Both the position numbers and the translations under genes were made by a program. A DNA stretch of 8,430 nucleotides. Source: Acidobacteriota bacterium (GTDB lineage: Bacteria; Acidobacteriota; Terriglobia; Terriglobales; Acidobacteriaceae). The notes beneath the pieces were generated by a model. The model made no database searches, had not been told where the DNA came from, and worked only from the letters and a program-made list of their open reading frames with translations. The stretch's first letter is position 1; each line of letters opens with the position of its first letter. The stretch spans positions 1-8,430 of the forward strand of contig JAKAAZ010000159.1 in assembly GCA_021802085.1 (NCBI GenBank), in the 5' to 3' direction. This document shows, piece after piece, positions 1-6,562 of the stretch.

Positions 1-1169
1 CGGCCATCGACATTCACGCCGGACATGCGGGTGGTAGCGCTGAATGGTACAAATTCGGCGTGCATTGTCGTCAGATCGCGTCCACGCAGCCCATATTTTT
101 CTTTCGCAAGGACGACAATCGATCGGCCTTCCGGAGTTTCATCCGCAAGGGAAGAGAGCTGGGCCGCATCGGCAAGCTGCTCCTTGGTCACTCCCGGGGC
201 CGGAAGAAATTCCGTGGCCTGCCGATTGCCTAAAGTGATGGTCCCGGTCTTATCGAGCAAAAGAGTGTCCACGTCCCCTGCGGCTTCCACCGCGCGGCCC
301 GACATCGCCAGTACATTGTGTTGCACAAGGCGATCCATCCCGGCAATGCCGATGGCGGAAAGAAGCCCGCCGATCGTAGTGGGAATCAGGCAAACCAGCA
401 ACGAGACGAGAACGAAAACTGTCTGTGGCGAATGCGAGTAGATGGCCAGCGGCTGAAGAGTGACGACCGCGAGCAGGAAAATGATGGTGAGCCCGGCGAG
501 CAAGATGTTTAACGCAATTTCGTTCGGCGTTTTCTGCCGTTCGGCGCCTTCGACCAAGGCGATCATCCTGTCAAGGAAGGTTTCTCCAGGGTTTGACGTA
601 ATGCGAACTTTGATCTTGTCGGAAAGGACGCGCGTGCCGCCCGTGACTGCTGAGCGGTCGCCTCCGGCTTCGCGAATGACGGGAGCCGATTCCCCGGTTA
701 TCGCCGATTCGTCGACGGATGCGACTCCGTCGATGATCTCTCCATCGCCAGGAATCATTTCGCCTGCGGACACCAGGACAATGTTTCCAGAACGCAGTTT
801 CGAACTCGGGACCTGATCGATCGTTCCATCCCTTTCGTTGAGGAGGTTCGCCATGGTTTCCGATTTAGCTCGACGCAGCGCGTCCGCCTGTGCCTTGCCG
901 CGTCCTTCCGCCATTGCTTCGGCGAAATTTGCGAACAGGACCGTGAACCACAACCAGAGCGTGATCTGCAAATCGAAACTGAAGGAGGCCCCGTGCCGAT
1001 GCAAATCCTCCAGCAGCAGCAAAGAGGTGAGGATGCTGCCGATTTCGACGACAAACATGACAGGATTTCGCATCATGTATGCGGGGTTGAGTTTGCGCAG
1101 GGAGTCGATGAATGCGCGCTGCGCAATTTTCACATCCCAGATAGACCGTGTATTCGATGTTTTTGCCAT
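1..1169 (-). CDS. kdpB: KdpB, catalytic P-type ATPase subunit of the K+ pump (3' end cut by window edge)
   Basis: KdpB hydrolyses ATP to drive high-affinity K+ uptake by the inner-membrane KdpFABC complex. I translated 389 residues from the ATG at 1167-1169; the family is about 680 residues, so the C-terminal 40% or so lies off the left edge. Visible landmarks are the actuator-domain TGES loop (residues 158-161), the phosphorylation motif DKTGT with Asp306, and FVPFSA, where Phe376 matches the nucleotide-stacking Phe377 of E. coli KdpB. Ser161 matches the serine whose phosphorylation inhibits the E. coli pump, so that control could be conserved here. The hydrophobic N-terminal helices and the pair flanking residues 215-260 are as expected. 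The gene starts 24 nt after the kdpA stop with only a weak GGA-type ribosome site, which suggests read-through translation from kdpA. No frameshift is seen. Identification is secure. Confidence 0.98.
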   Translation of the reverse strand, partial: MAKTSNTRSIWDVKIAQRAFIDSLRKLNPAYMMRNPVMFVVEIGSILTSLLLLEDLHRHGASFSFDLQITLWLWFTVLFANFAEAMAEGRGKAQADALRRAKSETMANLLNERDGTIDQVPSSKLRSGNIVLVSAGEMIPGDGEIIDGVASVDESAITGESAPVIREAGGDRSAVTGGTRVLSDKIKVRITSNPGETFLDRMIALVEGAERQKTPNEIALNILLAGLTIIFLLAVVTLQPLAIYSHSPQTVFVLVSLLVCLIPTTIGGLLSAIGIAGMDRLVQHNVLAMSGRAVEAAGDVDTLLLDKTGTITLGNRQATEFLPAPGVTKEQLADAAQLSSLADETPEGRSIVVLAKEKYGLRGRDLTTMHAEFVPFSATTRMSGVNVDG

Positions 1170-1193
1170 ATCGATTTTCCGAAAGAGCCTCAG

Positions 1194-2969
1194 TTAGAAA
1201 GTCTTTCCTGCGTACAGCAGAAAGTGTTCAAGGACCGGACCCAGTGTGAGCGCTGGAAAGAAAGTAAGCGCGCCGACAATCAGGATGACCCCGATCAGAA
1301 GCACGGTGAACAGCGGTGTGGTTACAGGGAAGGTGCCCGCCGAAGGAGGGACGATTTTTTTACGCGCAAGATTGCCCGCAACAGCCAGCATCGGAACGAT
1401 CATCAGAAACCGCCCGCCCAGCATGGCGACGGCCAGAGTCAGATTGTAATAATTCGTATTGGCGTTCAGTCCTGCAAACGCCGAGCCGTTGTTCGCTGTA
1501 GCAGAGGTGAACGCGTAGAGAATTTCTGAAAGCCCGTGCGGGCCGGCGTTGGCCAGGCTGCTAAGTCCAAGGTGTGGCAACAGCACTGTGACTCCACTGA
1601 AACACAGAATGAACATAGGAAAGATCAGGACGTAGAGCATCGCCATCTTCACATCGAAGGCCTCAATCTTCTTTCCGAGATACTCCGGCGTTCGCCCGAC
1701 CATCAATCCGGCAATGAAGACCGAGAGGATGACGAAGATCAACATGCCGTAGAGTCCCGCGCCTACGCCGCCAAAAATGACTTCTCCCAGCATGATGTTG
1801 GCGAGCGGCACCAAGCCTCCCAGCGGAGTAAAGGAATCGTGCATGGAGTTCACGGCCCCGCAGCTTGCGTCTGTTGTGATCGTAGCGAAGAGCGCGGAGT
1901 TGGCAATCCCGAAGCGAACTTCTTTACCTTCCATGTTGCCGCCGGCCTGCGTCGCCGATACATGCTGGTTGACGCCATGCATCAGCGGATTTCCTTGCGC
2001 TTCCGCCCAATACGCGGTGGTTACGCCCGCGGCAAACAAAATTCCCATGGCTGCGAAGACTGCCCACCCGTGGCGAGGTGAGCCGGTCATGCGACCTAGA
2101 GTGACCGTGAGTCCGGCTGGAATCGCAAAGATGGCCAGCATCTCAAGCAGATTGGAAAACGGTGTGGGATTTTCAAATGGATGCGCGCTATTGGTGTTGA
2201 AGAAGCCACCACCATTGGTGCCCAGCATTTTAATGGCTTCCTGCGAAGCAACTGGACCTTGTGCGATGGTTTGCGTAGCGATGGTTTGCGTGACGGACTT
2301 ACCGCTGCTGTCCGGTGCAGTGATCTGTTGCGCCTGTATCAGGTGCGCTGTGTCATAGGGGCGTAGGTTCTGCACCACGCCCTGCGAAACGAGGACCAGT
2401 GCGAACACGATGCAGATGGGCAGCAGCACCCATAAGATGGCGCGTGTTACATCGACCCAGAAATTTCCCAGCGTGCTCTTTTCCTTACGGCAAATACCAC
2501 GAACAAATGCAATTGCAAGCGCGATGCCGACGGCGGAGGAAGTAAAGTTATGGTATGCTAGCCCGGCCATCTGCGTCAGATAGCTCATCGTCGTTTCCGG
2601 CACGTAGGACTGCCAGTTGGTATTTGAAGTGAATGATGCGGCCGTATTGAACGCCAGAGCAGCGGGCACCCCCGGCCAGTGTTGAGGGTTCAGCGGGAGC
2701 CAAGCCTGAAGACGCTCGATGCCATAAAGCACCAGCATGGAAACGGCGCTGAACAGGAGCATCGCAATCGCGTAGGCGGTCCAGTGCATCTCCTTGTCCG
2801 CTTCAACGCCGCTGAGCTTGTAAATCGCCCGTTCAATCGGCCCAAGGACTGGATCGAGAAACGTTTTGCGGCGCTCGAACACGTTCGCCATATAGACACC
2901 CAGCGGGTGCGCGATCAGGAGAATCAGCGCAAAGAAAAGACCGATCTGAAACCATCCATTCGCAGTCAT
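1194..2969 (-). CDS. kdpA: KdpA, K+-channel-like selectivity subunit of the Kdp pump
   Basis: KdpA is the inner-membrane subunit that selects K+. It has four pore-loop repeats of the K+-channel superfamily. The 591 residues contain all four signature loops: TSNTNWQ (114-120), GTNGGGFFN (250-258), TTDASCGAVN (365-374) and NNGSAF (493-498). Around ten hydrophobic helices are evident. It is longer than E. coli KdpA (557). Part of the excess is a polar, Thr/Gln-rich stretch at about 205-245, just before the second pore loop, which contains a duplicated TQTIA pentapeptide. The ATG lies 2 nt after the kdpF stop, and a GGAG sits 11 nt upstream inside the end of kdpF, which suggests translational coupling. 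The next gene is kdpB. Identification is secure. Confidence 0.98.
   Translation of the reverse strand: MTANGWFQIGLFFALILLIAHPLGVYMANVFERRKTFLDPVLGPIERAIYKLSGVEADKEMHWTAYAIAMLLFSAVSMLVLYGIERLQAWLPLNPQHWPGVPAALAFNTAASFTSNTNWQSYVPETTMSYLTQMAGLAYHNFTSSAVGIALAIAFVRGICRKEKSTLGNFWVDVTRAILWVLLPICIVFALVLVSQGVVQNLRPYDTAHLIQAQQITAPDSSGKSVTQTIATQTIAQGPVASQEAIKMLGTNGGGFFNTNSAHPFENPTPFSNLLEMLAIFAIPAGLTVTLGRMTGSPRHGWAVFAAMGILFAAGVTTAYWAEAQGNPLMHGVNQHVSATQAGGNMEGKEVRFGIANSALFATITTDASCGAVNSMHDSFTPLGGLVPLANIMLGEVIFGGVGAGLYGMLIFVILSVFIAGLMVGRTPEYLGKKIEAFDVKMAMLYVLIFPMFILCFSGVTVLLPHLGLSSLANAGPHGLSEILYAFTSATANNGSAFAGLNANTNYYNLTLAVAMLGGRFLMIVPMLAVAGNLARKKIVPPSAGTFPVTTPLFTVLLIGVILIVGALTFFPALTLGPVLEHFLLYAGKTF
2263..2292. 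repeat. 15-bp tandem duplication inside kdpA
   Basis: Two adjacent 15-bp units (2263-2277 and 2278-2292) match at 14 of 15 positions. The length keeps the reading frame, so the protein carries TQTIA twice (residues 227-236) in the polar loop before the GTNGGG pore loop. It looks like a slippage duplication tolerated in an exposed, poorly constrained loop. Confidence 0.85.
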
Positions 2970-2971
2970 GG

Positions 2972-3061
2972 TTAAAATTTCTCCGGCTGTAAAAGTGCAT
3001 AGACCAGATAACCCAGTAAAAATACCGAGATGATAAGTATGATTGCTGTCTCAGTATGCAT
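2972..3061 (-). CDS. kdpF: KdpF, small stabilising subunit of the Kdp pump
   Basis: KdpF is a single-helix peptide that stabilises the KdpABC complex at the protein-lipid interface. The 29 codons give a short polar N-terminus (MHTET), one hydrophobic helix (about residues 6-24) and the typical YALLQPEKF-type tail; 29 residues is the E. coli length. Two ATGs are possible. The one at 3059-3061 has an AAGGAG (3068-3073) at 6 nt, whereas the upstream one (3065-3067) abuts that sequence, so I chose the later start. It begins 2 nt after the stop of the preceding 29-codon gene and ends 2 nt before kdpA, so all three are likely translated in a coupled fashion. Confidence 0.93.
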   Translation of the reverse strand: MHTETAIILIISVFLLGYLVYALLQPEKF

Positions 3062-3063
3062 CG

Positions 3064-3153
3064 TCATCTCCTTAAACGCTCGCATCCGAGCGTGTATCCA
3101 ATTGCCAGCGTAAAGAACAAAATAGTTCCAACTACCATCCAGATGTCCGTCAT
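3064..3153 (-). CDS. Unnamed 29-residue single-helix membrane peptide encoded between porin and kdpF
   Basis: This short reading frame has no assigned function that I know of. It runs from the ATG at 3151-3153 to the TGA at 3064-3066. A strong AGGAG (3161-3165) sits 7 nt upstream, one of the best ribosome sites in the window. The product has a short acidic-aromatic start (MTDIWM), one hydrophobic helix (about 4-22) and a GCERLRR tail. The charge pattern predicts the C-terminus in the cytoplasm. The tail carries one cysteine (Cys24). Its last codons (AGG AGA TGA) form the ribosome site of kdpF, so the two are tightly coupled. From memory, short frames ending in GC(E/D)RL-like tails occur ahead of kdpF or kdpA in other bacteria, but I cannot verify this here. 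It could be an extra accessory subunit of the pump, or a leader peptide that sets kdpF translation. Confidence 0.75.
   Translation of the reverse strand: MTDIWMVVGTILFFTLAIGYTLGCERLRR
3068..3073 (-). promoter_or_regulatory. kdpF ribosome binding site embedded in the upstream peptide gene
   Basis: AAGGAG spans the last sense codons of the 29-residue peptide. It lies 6 nt from the kdpF ATG at 3061 and directly abuts the alternative ATG at 3067, so it decides in favour of the former. Confidence 0.75.
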
Positions 3154-3160
3154 TGTGTGT

Positions 3161-3165
3161 CTCCT
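3161..3165 (-). promoter_or_regulatory. Strong ribosome binding site of the 29-residue peptide gene
   Basis: AGGAG on the minus strand, 7 nt before the ATG at 3153, lies in the 29-nt gap after the porin stop. It is the main evidence that the small frame is translated. Confidence 0.75.
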
Positions 3166-3182
3166 GGTGCCATGCGCAAGGG

Positions 3183-4574
3183 TTAGAACATAAATCCTGT
3201 TTCAATCATGCCTCGCGTCTGATTGGAGTTCGAGTTTTGCGGGCCGAGCGCCTCGCCCGCTGTAGAGTTTACAGCTTGCACAAAGGAGAATTCTCCTCGT
3301 GCAAAGAATGCTTTCTTTTGATACGTTGGCGTCAAGGTGAGCGACCATGCCTGACTACCGGGGCCGTACAGCAGATTGACAGCTCCGTTATGGGTGTTGC
3401 CTGTGCTGGAGATGTACTCCACGCGTCCAGTCATCGTCAGATCGGGCGCGACGTTATAGCTACCCAGCACCGCTTCGCCCTGCGTTGCTGTCGCCCGACG
3501 CACGCCAATTTTCACATCCAAAGGAACGTCAGTGTATTGGAAATAGGGTTGGACCATCCACCGCTTGGCCGTATGAGTGTAGATGATGTCATAGATGTCG
3601 CTGTTGTTTTGATACAGCGGCGTGGCAACACTCGAATAAGCAGTGCGTCCCAGGTTCCCGCCAGCCACGACTTCCAGGCTGTTGGCTGCATTCGGCGCGT
3701 AGGTCAATTCACCGGTAAGCCAGTTATAGCGGTTGGAATAGAAACCATCGTTCCATGCCAATGACCCGCTGAGCTTGCCCTTCGCGTAATTTGCCTGCAT
3801 TCCGCGGTTGACATCGTTTTCCTGGTTCCACAACAGTCCTCTTTCGATGTTCAGATTTTCAAAGCTGAATGTATCTTCGGCACCGATCAGCGTGGGCAAT
3901 TTGCCGATGAGAAAAGAGAAATTTCCTTTCGGGGCCAACTTCAGATACGCCTGCGGCAAGGCACCGAAATAATCGCTGACGGTATTTCGAGTGGAGAGAA
4001 ATGGAGTGCCCAATGCTGGAAGATTATAGGCGCCCGCCTGAAGAAAATACTGCACCAGTCCATTCGTTTTCTGAATGAAGACCTGGCCATTGCTGACATC
4101 CGCGCGCGCGGCTTGGTCGCTGGAAGCGGGACGGCTTTGCCAATAACCGAAGCCGCTTAGGATGCCTGTGACGTCCAGTTTCCCAAATGGCCCCGCGTCG
4201 AATGATCTAGGAGAAGCAGTACTTAGCGGGCCCACCATCGCGGGAGAGGAAAGGGGAGCAACGGGTGCGGTCTCAACCGGTGGTGCTGACAGCGTAGTAG
4301 CCGCACCGGACTGTTTGGCATTGGCGTCCTGGGCGGCTTGCGTGCTCGTCTGCGCGCGCATTGCCGTAGCGGGAAATAAACCCAGTACGAGGACAGCCAA
4401 CAATGGCCTTCCATTTTTAGGGACGATGTTTTTTTGGTGGCTCAGCGGAAACACATTCACGATTTTTCTCTTAGAGCGATTTGCAGCCTGGGTTCCAGCA
4501 AAGCCACGGTAACAAAACAGTAAAAAGACAATTGCTACTATGCAGCCTGACACGTCAAAAATTGTGATCAACAT
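3183..4574 (-). CDS. Outer-membrane beta-barrel porin (OmpL-like / putative porin-2 type) leading the kdp operon
   Basis: The product is probably an outer-membrane pore that helps K+ or other solutes reach the periplasm; the substrate is inferred from position only. A signal-peptide-like segment lies at about residues 53-74 (basic PKNGR, then a Leu/Val/Ala-rich core ending MRA before Gln75). It is followed by a Ala/Pro/Ser/Thr-rich linker to about 124. The rest, about 340 residues, alternates aromatic and polar residues as in beta strands. It includes an IGKLPTLIGAEDTF stretch typical of the putative beta-barrel porin-2 family and ends in Phe, as outer-membrane proteins usually do. The start is uncertain. 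The ATG at 4574 adds an extra hydrophobic segment (about 9-22) before the signal peptide. A GTG at 4458-4460, with AAGAG 7 nt upstream, would give a more ordinary N-terminus. The small peptide gene follows after 29 nt, so the porin shares the kdp transcript. Confidence 0.88.
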   Translation of the reverse strand: MLITIFDVSGCIVAIVFLLFCYRGFAGTQAANRSKRKIVNVFPLSHQKNIVPKNGRPLLAVLVLGLFPATAMRAQTSTQAAQDANAKQSGAATTLSAPPVETAPVAPLSSPAMVGPLSTASPRSFDAGPFGKLDVTGILSGFGYWQSRPASSDQAARADVSNGQVFIQKTNGLVQYFLQAGAYNLPALGTPFLSTRNTVSDYFGALPQAYLKLAPKGNFSFLIGKLPTLIGAEDTFSFENLNIERGLLWNQENDVNRGMQANYAKGKLSGSLAWNDGFYSNRYNWLTGELTYAPNAANSLEVVAGGNLGRTAYSSVATPLYQNNSDIYDIIYTHTAKRWMVQPYFQYTDVPLDVKIGVRRATATQGEAVLGSYNVAPDLTMTGRVEYISSTGNTHNGAVNLLYGPGSQAWSLTLTPTYQKKAFFARGEFSFVQAVNSTAGEALGPQNSNSNQTRGMIETGFMF

Positions 4575-4586
4575 ATTGCCTGCCCG

Positions 4587-4605
4587 GGTCGGAATGTTTC
4601 CGACC
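4587..4605 (-). promoter_or_regulatory. Stem-loop in the leader of the porin-kdp transcript
   Basis: A perfect 8-bp inverted repeat (GGTCGGAA / TTCCGACC) with a 3-nt loop lies 12 nt upstream of the porin ATG. No T-tract follows it, so it is not an intrinsic terminator. If transcription starts near 4611 it would sit almost at the 5' end of the message, where such stems can slow decay. It could instead be a dyad operator. Confidence 0.6.
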
Positions 4606-4617
4606 TGCGATCAGTTC

Positions 4618-4623
4618 ACATTA
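4618..4623 (-). promoter_or_regulatory. Possible -10 element of the porin-kdp promoter
   Basis: TAATGT on the minus strand resembles a -10 hexamer. No recognisable -35 lies 17 bp upstream; that place is taken by the third hexamer of the KdpE-like array. This fits an activator-dependent promoter. It is a weak call from a single short motif. Confidence 0.35.
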
Positions 4624-4628
4624 GCGGG

Positions 4629-4667
4629 CATAAAAAGTGCATAAGGAGTTCGTAAAAAATTTATAAG
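4629..4667 (-). promoter_or_regulatory. Predicted KdpE operator: four direct half-sites at exact 11-bp spacing
   Basis: Read on the minus strand, the hexamers CTTATA (4662-4667), TTTACG (4651-4656), CTTATG (4640-4645) and TTTATG (4629-4634) recur every 11 bp. The consensus is YTTAYR. The first pair with its T-rich spacer matches the E. coli KdpE site TTTATACTTTTTTTACA, as I remember it, at 13 of 17 positions. The second 17-bp pair matches the first at 13 of 17. OmpR-family regulators such as KdpE and PhoB bind direct half-sites about 11 bp apart as dimers, so this could hold two dimers in tandem. It lies just upstream of the porin-kdp genes, immediately after the kdpE terminator. Confidence 0.72.
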
Positions 4668-4690
4668 AAAAAAGGCTCACGGTGAGCCTT
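4668..4690 (-). terminator. Intrinsic terminator overlapping the kdpE stop codon
   Basis: On the minus strand the 9-nt arms AAGGCTCAC and GTGAGCCTT are separated by one base. Realistically this folds as a GC-rich 7-bp stem with a 5-nt loop. It runs directly into six T residues (4668-4673) followed by CTT. The stem contains the last codons and TGA of kdpE. It should separate kdpDN-kdpE transcription from the porin-kdp promoter, which begins at the next base. Confidence 0.85.
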
Positions 4691-5417
4691 CTGGCAAGAA
4701 GCGATACCCCACCCAGGGTTCAGTCAGGATGTAATATGGCTTTTCACCAGGCTCAATTTTCTTGCGCAGTTGCCCCACCAGAACACGAAGAGATTCCTGC
4801 TGATCTATGTTGTACGCGCCCCAGACACTGGTCATTAAAGTACGGTGAGTGAGCACGCGGTCAGGATGTCTGGACAACGTTAGCAGAAGGTCGAATTCCT
4901 TTGGGGTGAGATGTATTTCCTGCCCGCGCACATATACCTGATGGGATGCGGGTTCCAGGCGGAAATCGCCTTGAATTACGGAAGCATCTTTCTCTTCTGT
5001 AATTGTATAGGTCGCTCGGCGCAGAGCTGCCCGCACACGCGCGAGCAATTCATTCATCTGGAATGGCTTGGTGACATAGTCATCCGCGCCTGCATCCAGC
5101 GCCCGCACTTTCACCTTTTCCTGATCGCGCACGGAAAGTACGAGGATGGGGACCTTGGATAACTTGCGCACTGTGCGACACAATTCAACCCCGTCAAGGT
5201 TTGGCATGGAAAGATCTGTGATGATCAGGTCCGCGGCCCAGTGTTTAAGAATATCGAGAGCGGCTACGCCGTCCGTCGCGGACTTTACGCTGTAGCCTTG
5301 CGCGATGCATGTCATAGTCAGAACGCGGATGATTTGAGGTTCATCATCCACGATGAGAATTCTCGTTTTTTCAGGCGTTTCACGGCTGACACCTTCACGG
5401 CTTGTAACGGGGTTCAA
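4677..5417 (-). CDS. kdpE: KdpE, OmpR-family response regulator of the kdp operon
   Basis: KdpE is the DNA-binding regulator phosphorylated by the KdpD kinase; phospho-KdpE activates kdp transcription. From the TTG start the protein is 246 residues. The receiver domain (about 18-135) has the acidic pair Asp24/Asp25, phospho-acceptor Asp68, Ser95 and Lys117. The winged-helix domain (about 150-243) has the LTPKEFDLL helix and ends with a TEPWVGYRF wing motif. I chose the TTG at 5415-5417 because AGGAG lies 5 nt upstream and the TTG overlaps the kdpD-N stop (TTGA), a usual coupling arrangement. A longer frame from an ATG at 5507 reads through kdpD-N in another frame and lacks homology to the family. 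The start adds about 18 residues before the receiver compared with E. coli KdpE (about 225). Identification is secure. Confidence 0.96.
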   Translation of the reverse strand: MNPVTSREGVSRETPEKTRILIVDDEPQIIRVLTMTCIAQGYSVKSATDGVAALDILKHWAADLIITDLSMPNLDGVELCRTVRKLSKVPILVLSVRDQEKVKVRALDAGADDYVTKPFQMNELLARVRAALRRATYTITEEKDASVIQGDFRLEPASHQVYVRGQEIHLTPKEFDLLLTLSRHPDRVLTHRTLMTSVWGAYNIDQQESLRVLVGQLRKKIEPGEKPYYILTEPWVGYRFLPEGSP

Positions 5418-6562
5418 TGCTGCTCCTGCGTAACGATATGGACATCCACATGCGGCGCCTCGCGCAGCAGACGTTGGATTGCCATGTAGTAAAGATACTT
5501 GCGCCATCCATGGACAGCCGACCGCCCGAAGATGATTTGGGTAATACGATGCTCTCGGACAAAGTCGGCAACGGTACTGGCAACGCTCGAACCTTGCAAA
5601 TGGATGATGCGGGCAGAAAGATTTTCTGCAAAACGCAGATTGGACGTCAGGTTCCGTCGTTTCTCTTCATCCGCATCGTCGGGCAGGTCTACGTGAAGAA
5701 CGTAAAACTCGGCGTCCATGCCTTCCGCCATGCGCGCTCCCCGCGCGATGAGCTGCTGCGAAGCCAGATTGGAACTGATGCATACGGCCACCCTTTCATG
5801 GACGACCCAGTTGTCGCCGATCTTTTTGCGGCGCAGATAGGCATCTAAATTTTGATCGACTGCGTGGGTCACGTGCTTGAGCGCCAGTTCCCGCAGCGCG
5901 AGCAGGTTCCCGCGTCGAAAAAAATTGGCCAAAGAACGTTCGACCCGCTCCGCGGGATAAATGTCCCCGCGTCGCATGCGCGTCTGCAGCGCTTCCGGCG
6001 TCACATCGACCAGCACAACTTCATCCGCGCGTCCCAACACCCAGTCTGGAACTGTCTCGCGCACAACGATGCCGGTGATGCTCTGGACTGTCGGCGTCAG
6101 GCTCTCAATGTGCTGCACATTCAACGCGGAAAGGACGTCGATGCGATTCTCCAGCAGCTCCAGCACATCTTCATAGCGCTTCTCATGCTTGCTGCCAGGA
6201 ATGTTGGTGTGGGCCAGTTCGTCGATCAGCACGACCTGTGGCTTCCTTGCCAAAACAGCCTCCAGGTCGAGTTCTTCAAAATATGTGCCCTTATATTCCA
6301 CTCGACGGGTAGGGATTGCCTCGACCTGCGCCGCCAGCTCGACAACGGCAGGTCGGCGATGGGTCTCCACAAATCCAACGACAACATCTTCGCCGCGCTT
6401 ACGACGTCGAATGGCTTCGCTGAGCATGTTGAAGGTCTTGCCTACTCCTGGCGCATAGCCCAGAAAGACCTTCAAAATGCCTGCGGTCTTTTCCGGGGCA
6501 GCCGCCTCCAGCCATTGCTCCGGAGTTTTCGCCGGACTTCCGTTTCCAGTTTGGGAACTCAT
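5414..6562 (-). CDS. kdpD: KdpD N-terminal half as a stand-alone protein (KdpD ATP-binding domain plus USP domain)
   Basis: In full-length KdpD (about 890 residues) this cytoplasmic region binds ATP, modulates kinase/phosphatase balance and steadies KdpE on DNA. Here it is a separate 382-residue protein that stops cleanly where the membrane domain would begin. Residues about 28-240 form the KdpD domain, with Walker A GYAPGVGKT (35-43) and Walker B VVLIDELAHTN (Asp114). Residues about 253-380 form a universal-stress-protein domain with a FGRSAVHGWRK-type loop near the end. There are no membrane helices and no kinase domain. The missing half is the divergent gene at 6593-8056. Key residues are intact, so this is not a decayed fragment. 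The ATG at 6560-6562 lacks a clear ribosome site. kdpE overlaps its stop. Free-standing N-terminal KdpD proteins are known elsewhere, for example in cyanobacteria. Confidence 0.95.
   Translation of the reverse strand: MSSQTGNGSPAKTPEQWLEAAAPEKTAGILKVFLGYAPGVGKTFNMLSEAIRRRKRGEDVVVGFVETHRRPAVVELAAQVEAIPTRRVEYKGTYFEELDLEAVLARKPQVVLIDELAHTNIPGSKHEKRYEDVLELLENRIDVLSALNVQHIESLTPTVQSITGIVVRETVPDWVLGRADEVVLVDVTPEALQTRMRRGDIYPAERVERSLANFFRRGNLLALRELALKHVTHAVDQNLDAYLRRKKIGDNWVVHERVAVCISSNLASQQLIARGARMAEGMDAEFYVLHVDLPDDADEEKRRNLTSNLRFAENLSARIIHLQGSSVASTVADFVREHRITQIIFGRSAVHGWRKYLYYMAIQRLLREAPHVDVHIVTQEQH
5423..5427 (-). promoter_or_regulatory. kdpE ribosome binding site inside the end of kdpD-N
   Basis: AGGAG, 5 nt before the TTG at 5417, lies within the last codons of kdpD-N. 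It supports the TTG start and translational coupling of sensor subunit and regulator. Confidence 0.75.

Noticed and set aside
1536..2358. Plus-strand open frames of 181 and 193 residues opposite kdpA
   Set aside because: They are antisense to a fully conserved KdpA, with polar or biased composition and no known motif; typical shadows in higher-GC DNA.
2972..3205. A 77-residue frame ending in KdpF
   Set aside because: Only the last 29 residues resemble KdpF and have the AAGGAG site. The upstream part is the 29-residue peptide gene read in another frame.
5418..5507. A longer kdpE start at the ATG at 5507
   Set aside because: The extra 30 residues are out-of-frame reading of kdpD-N. The TTG at 5417 has an AGGAG at 5 nt and overlaps the kdpD-N stop.
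5414..5810. A c-di-AMP-binding motif (SxS-x20-FTAxY, as in S. aureus KdpD) in the USP domain
   Set aside because: The matching region reads CISSN, then about 16 residues, then MDAEF. Only the alanine and an aromatic position remain and the spacing is wrong, so c-di-AMP binding cannot be claimed.
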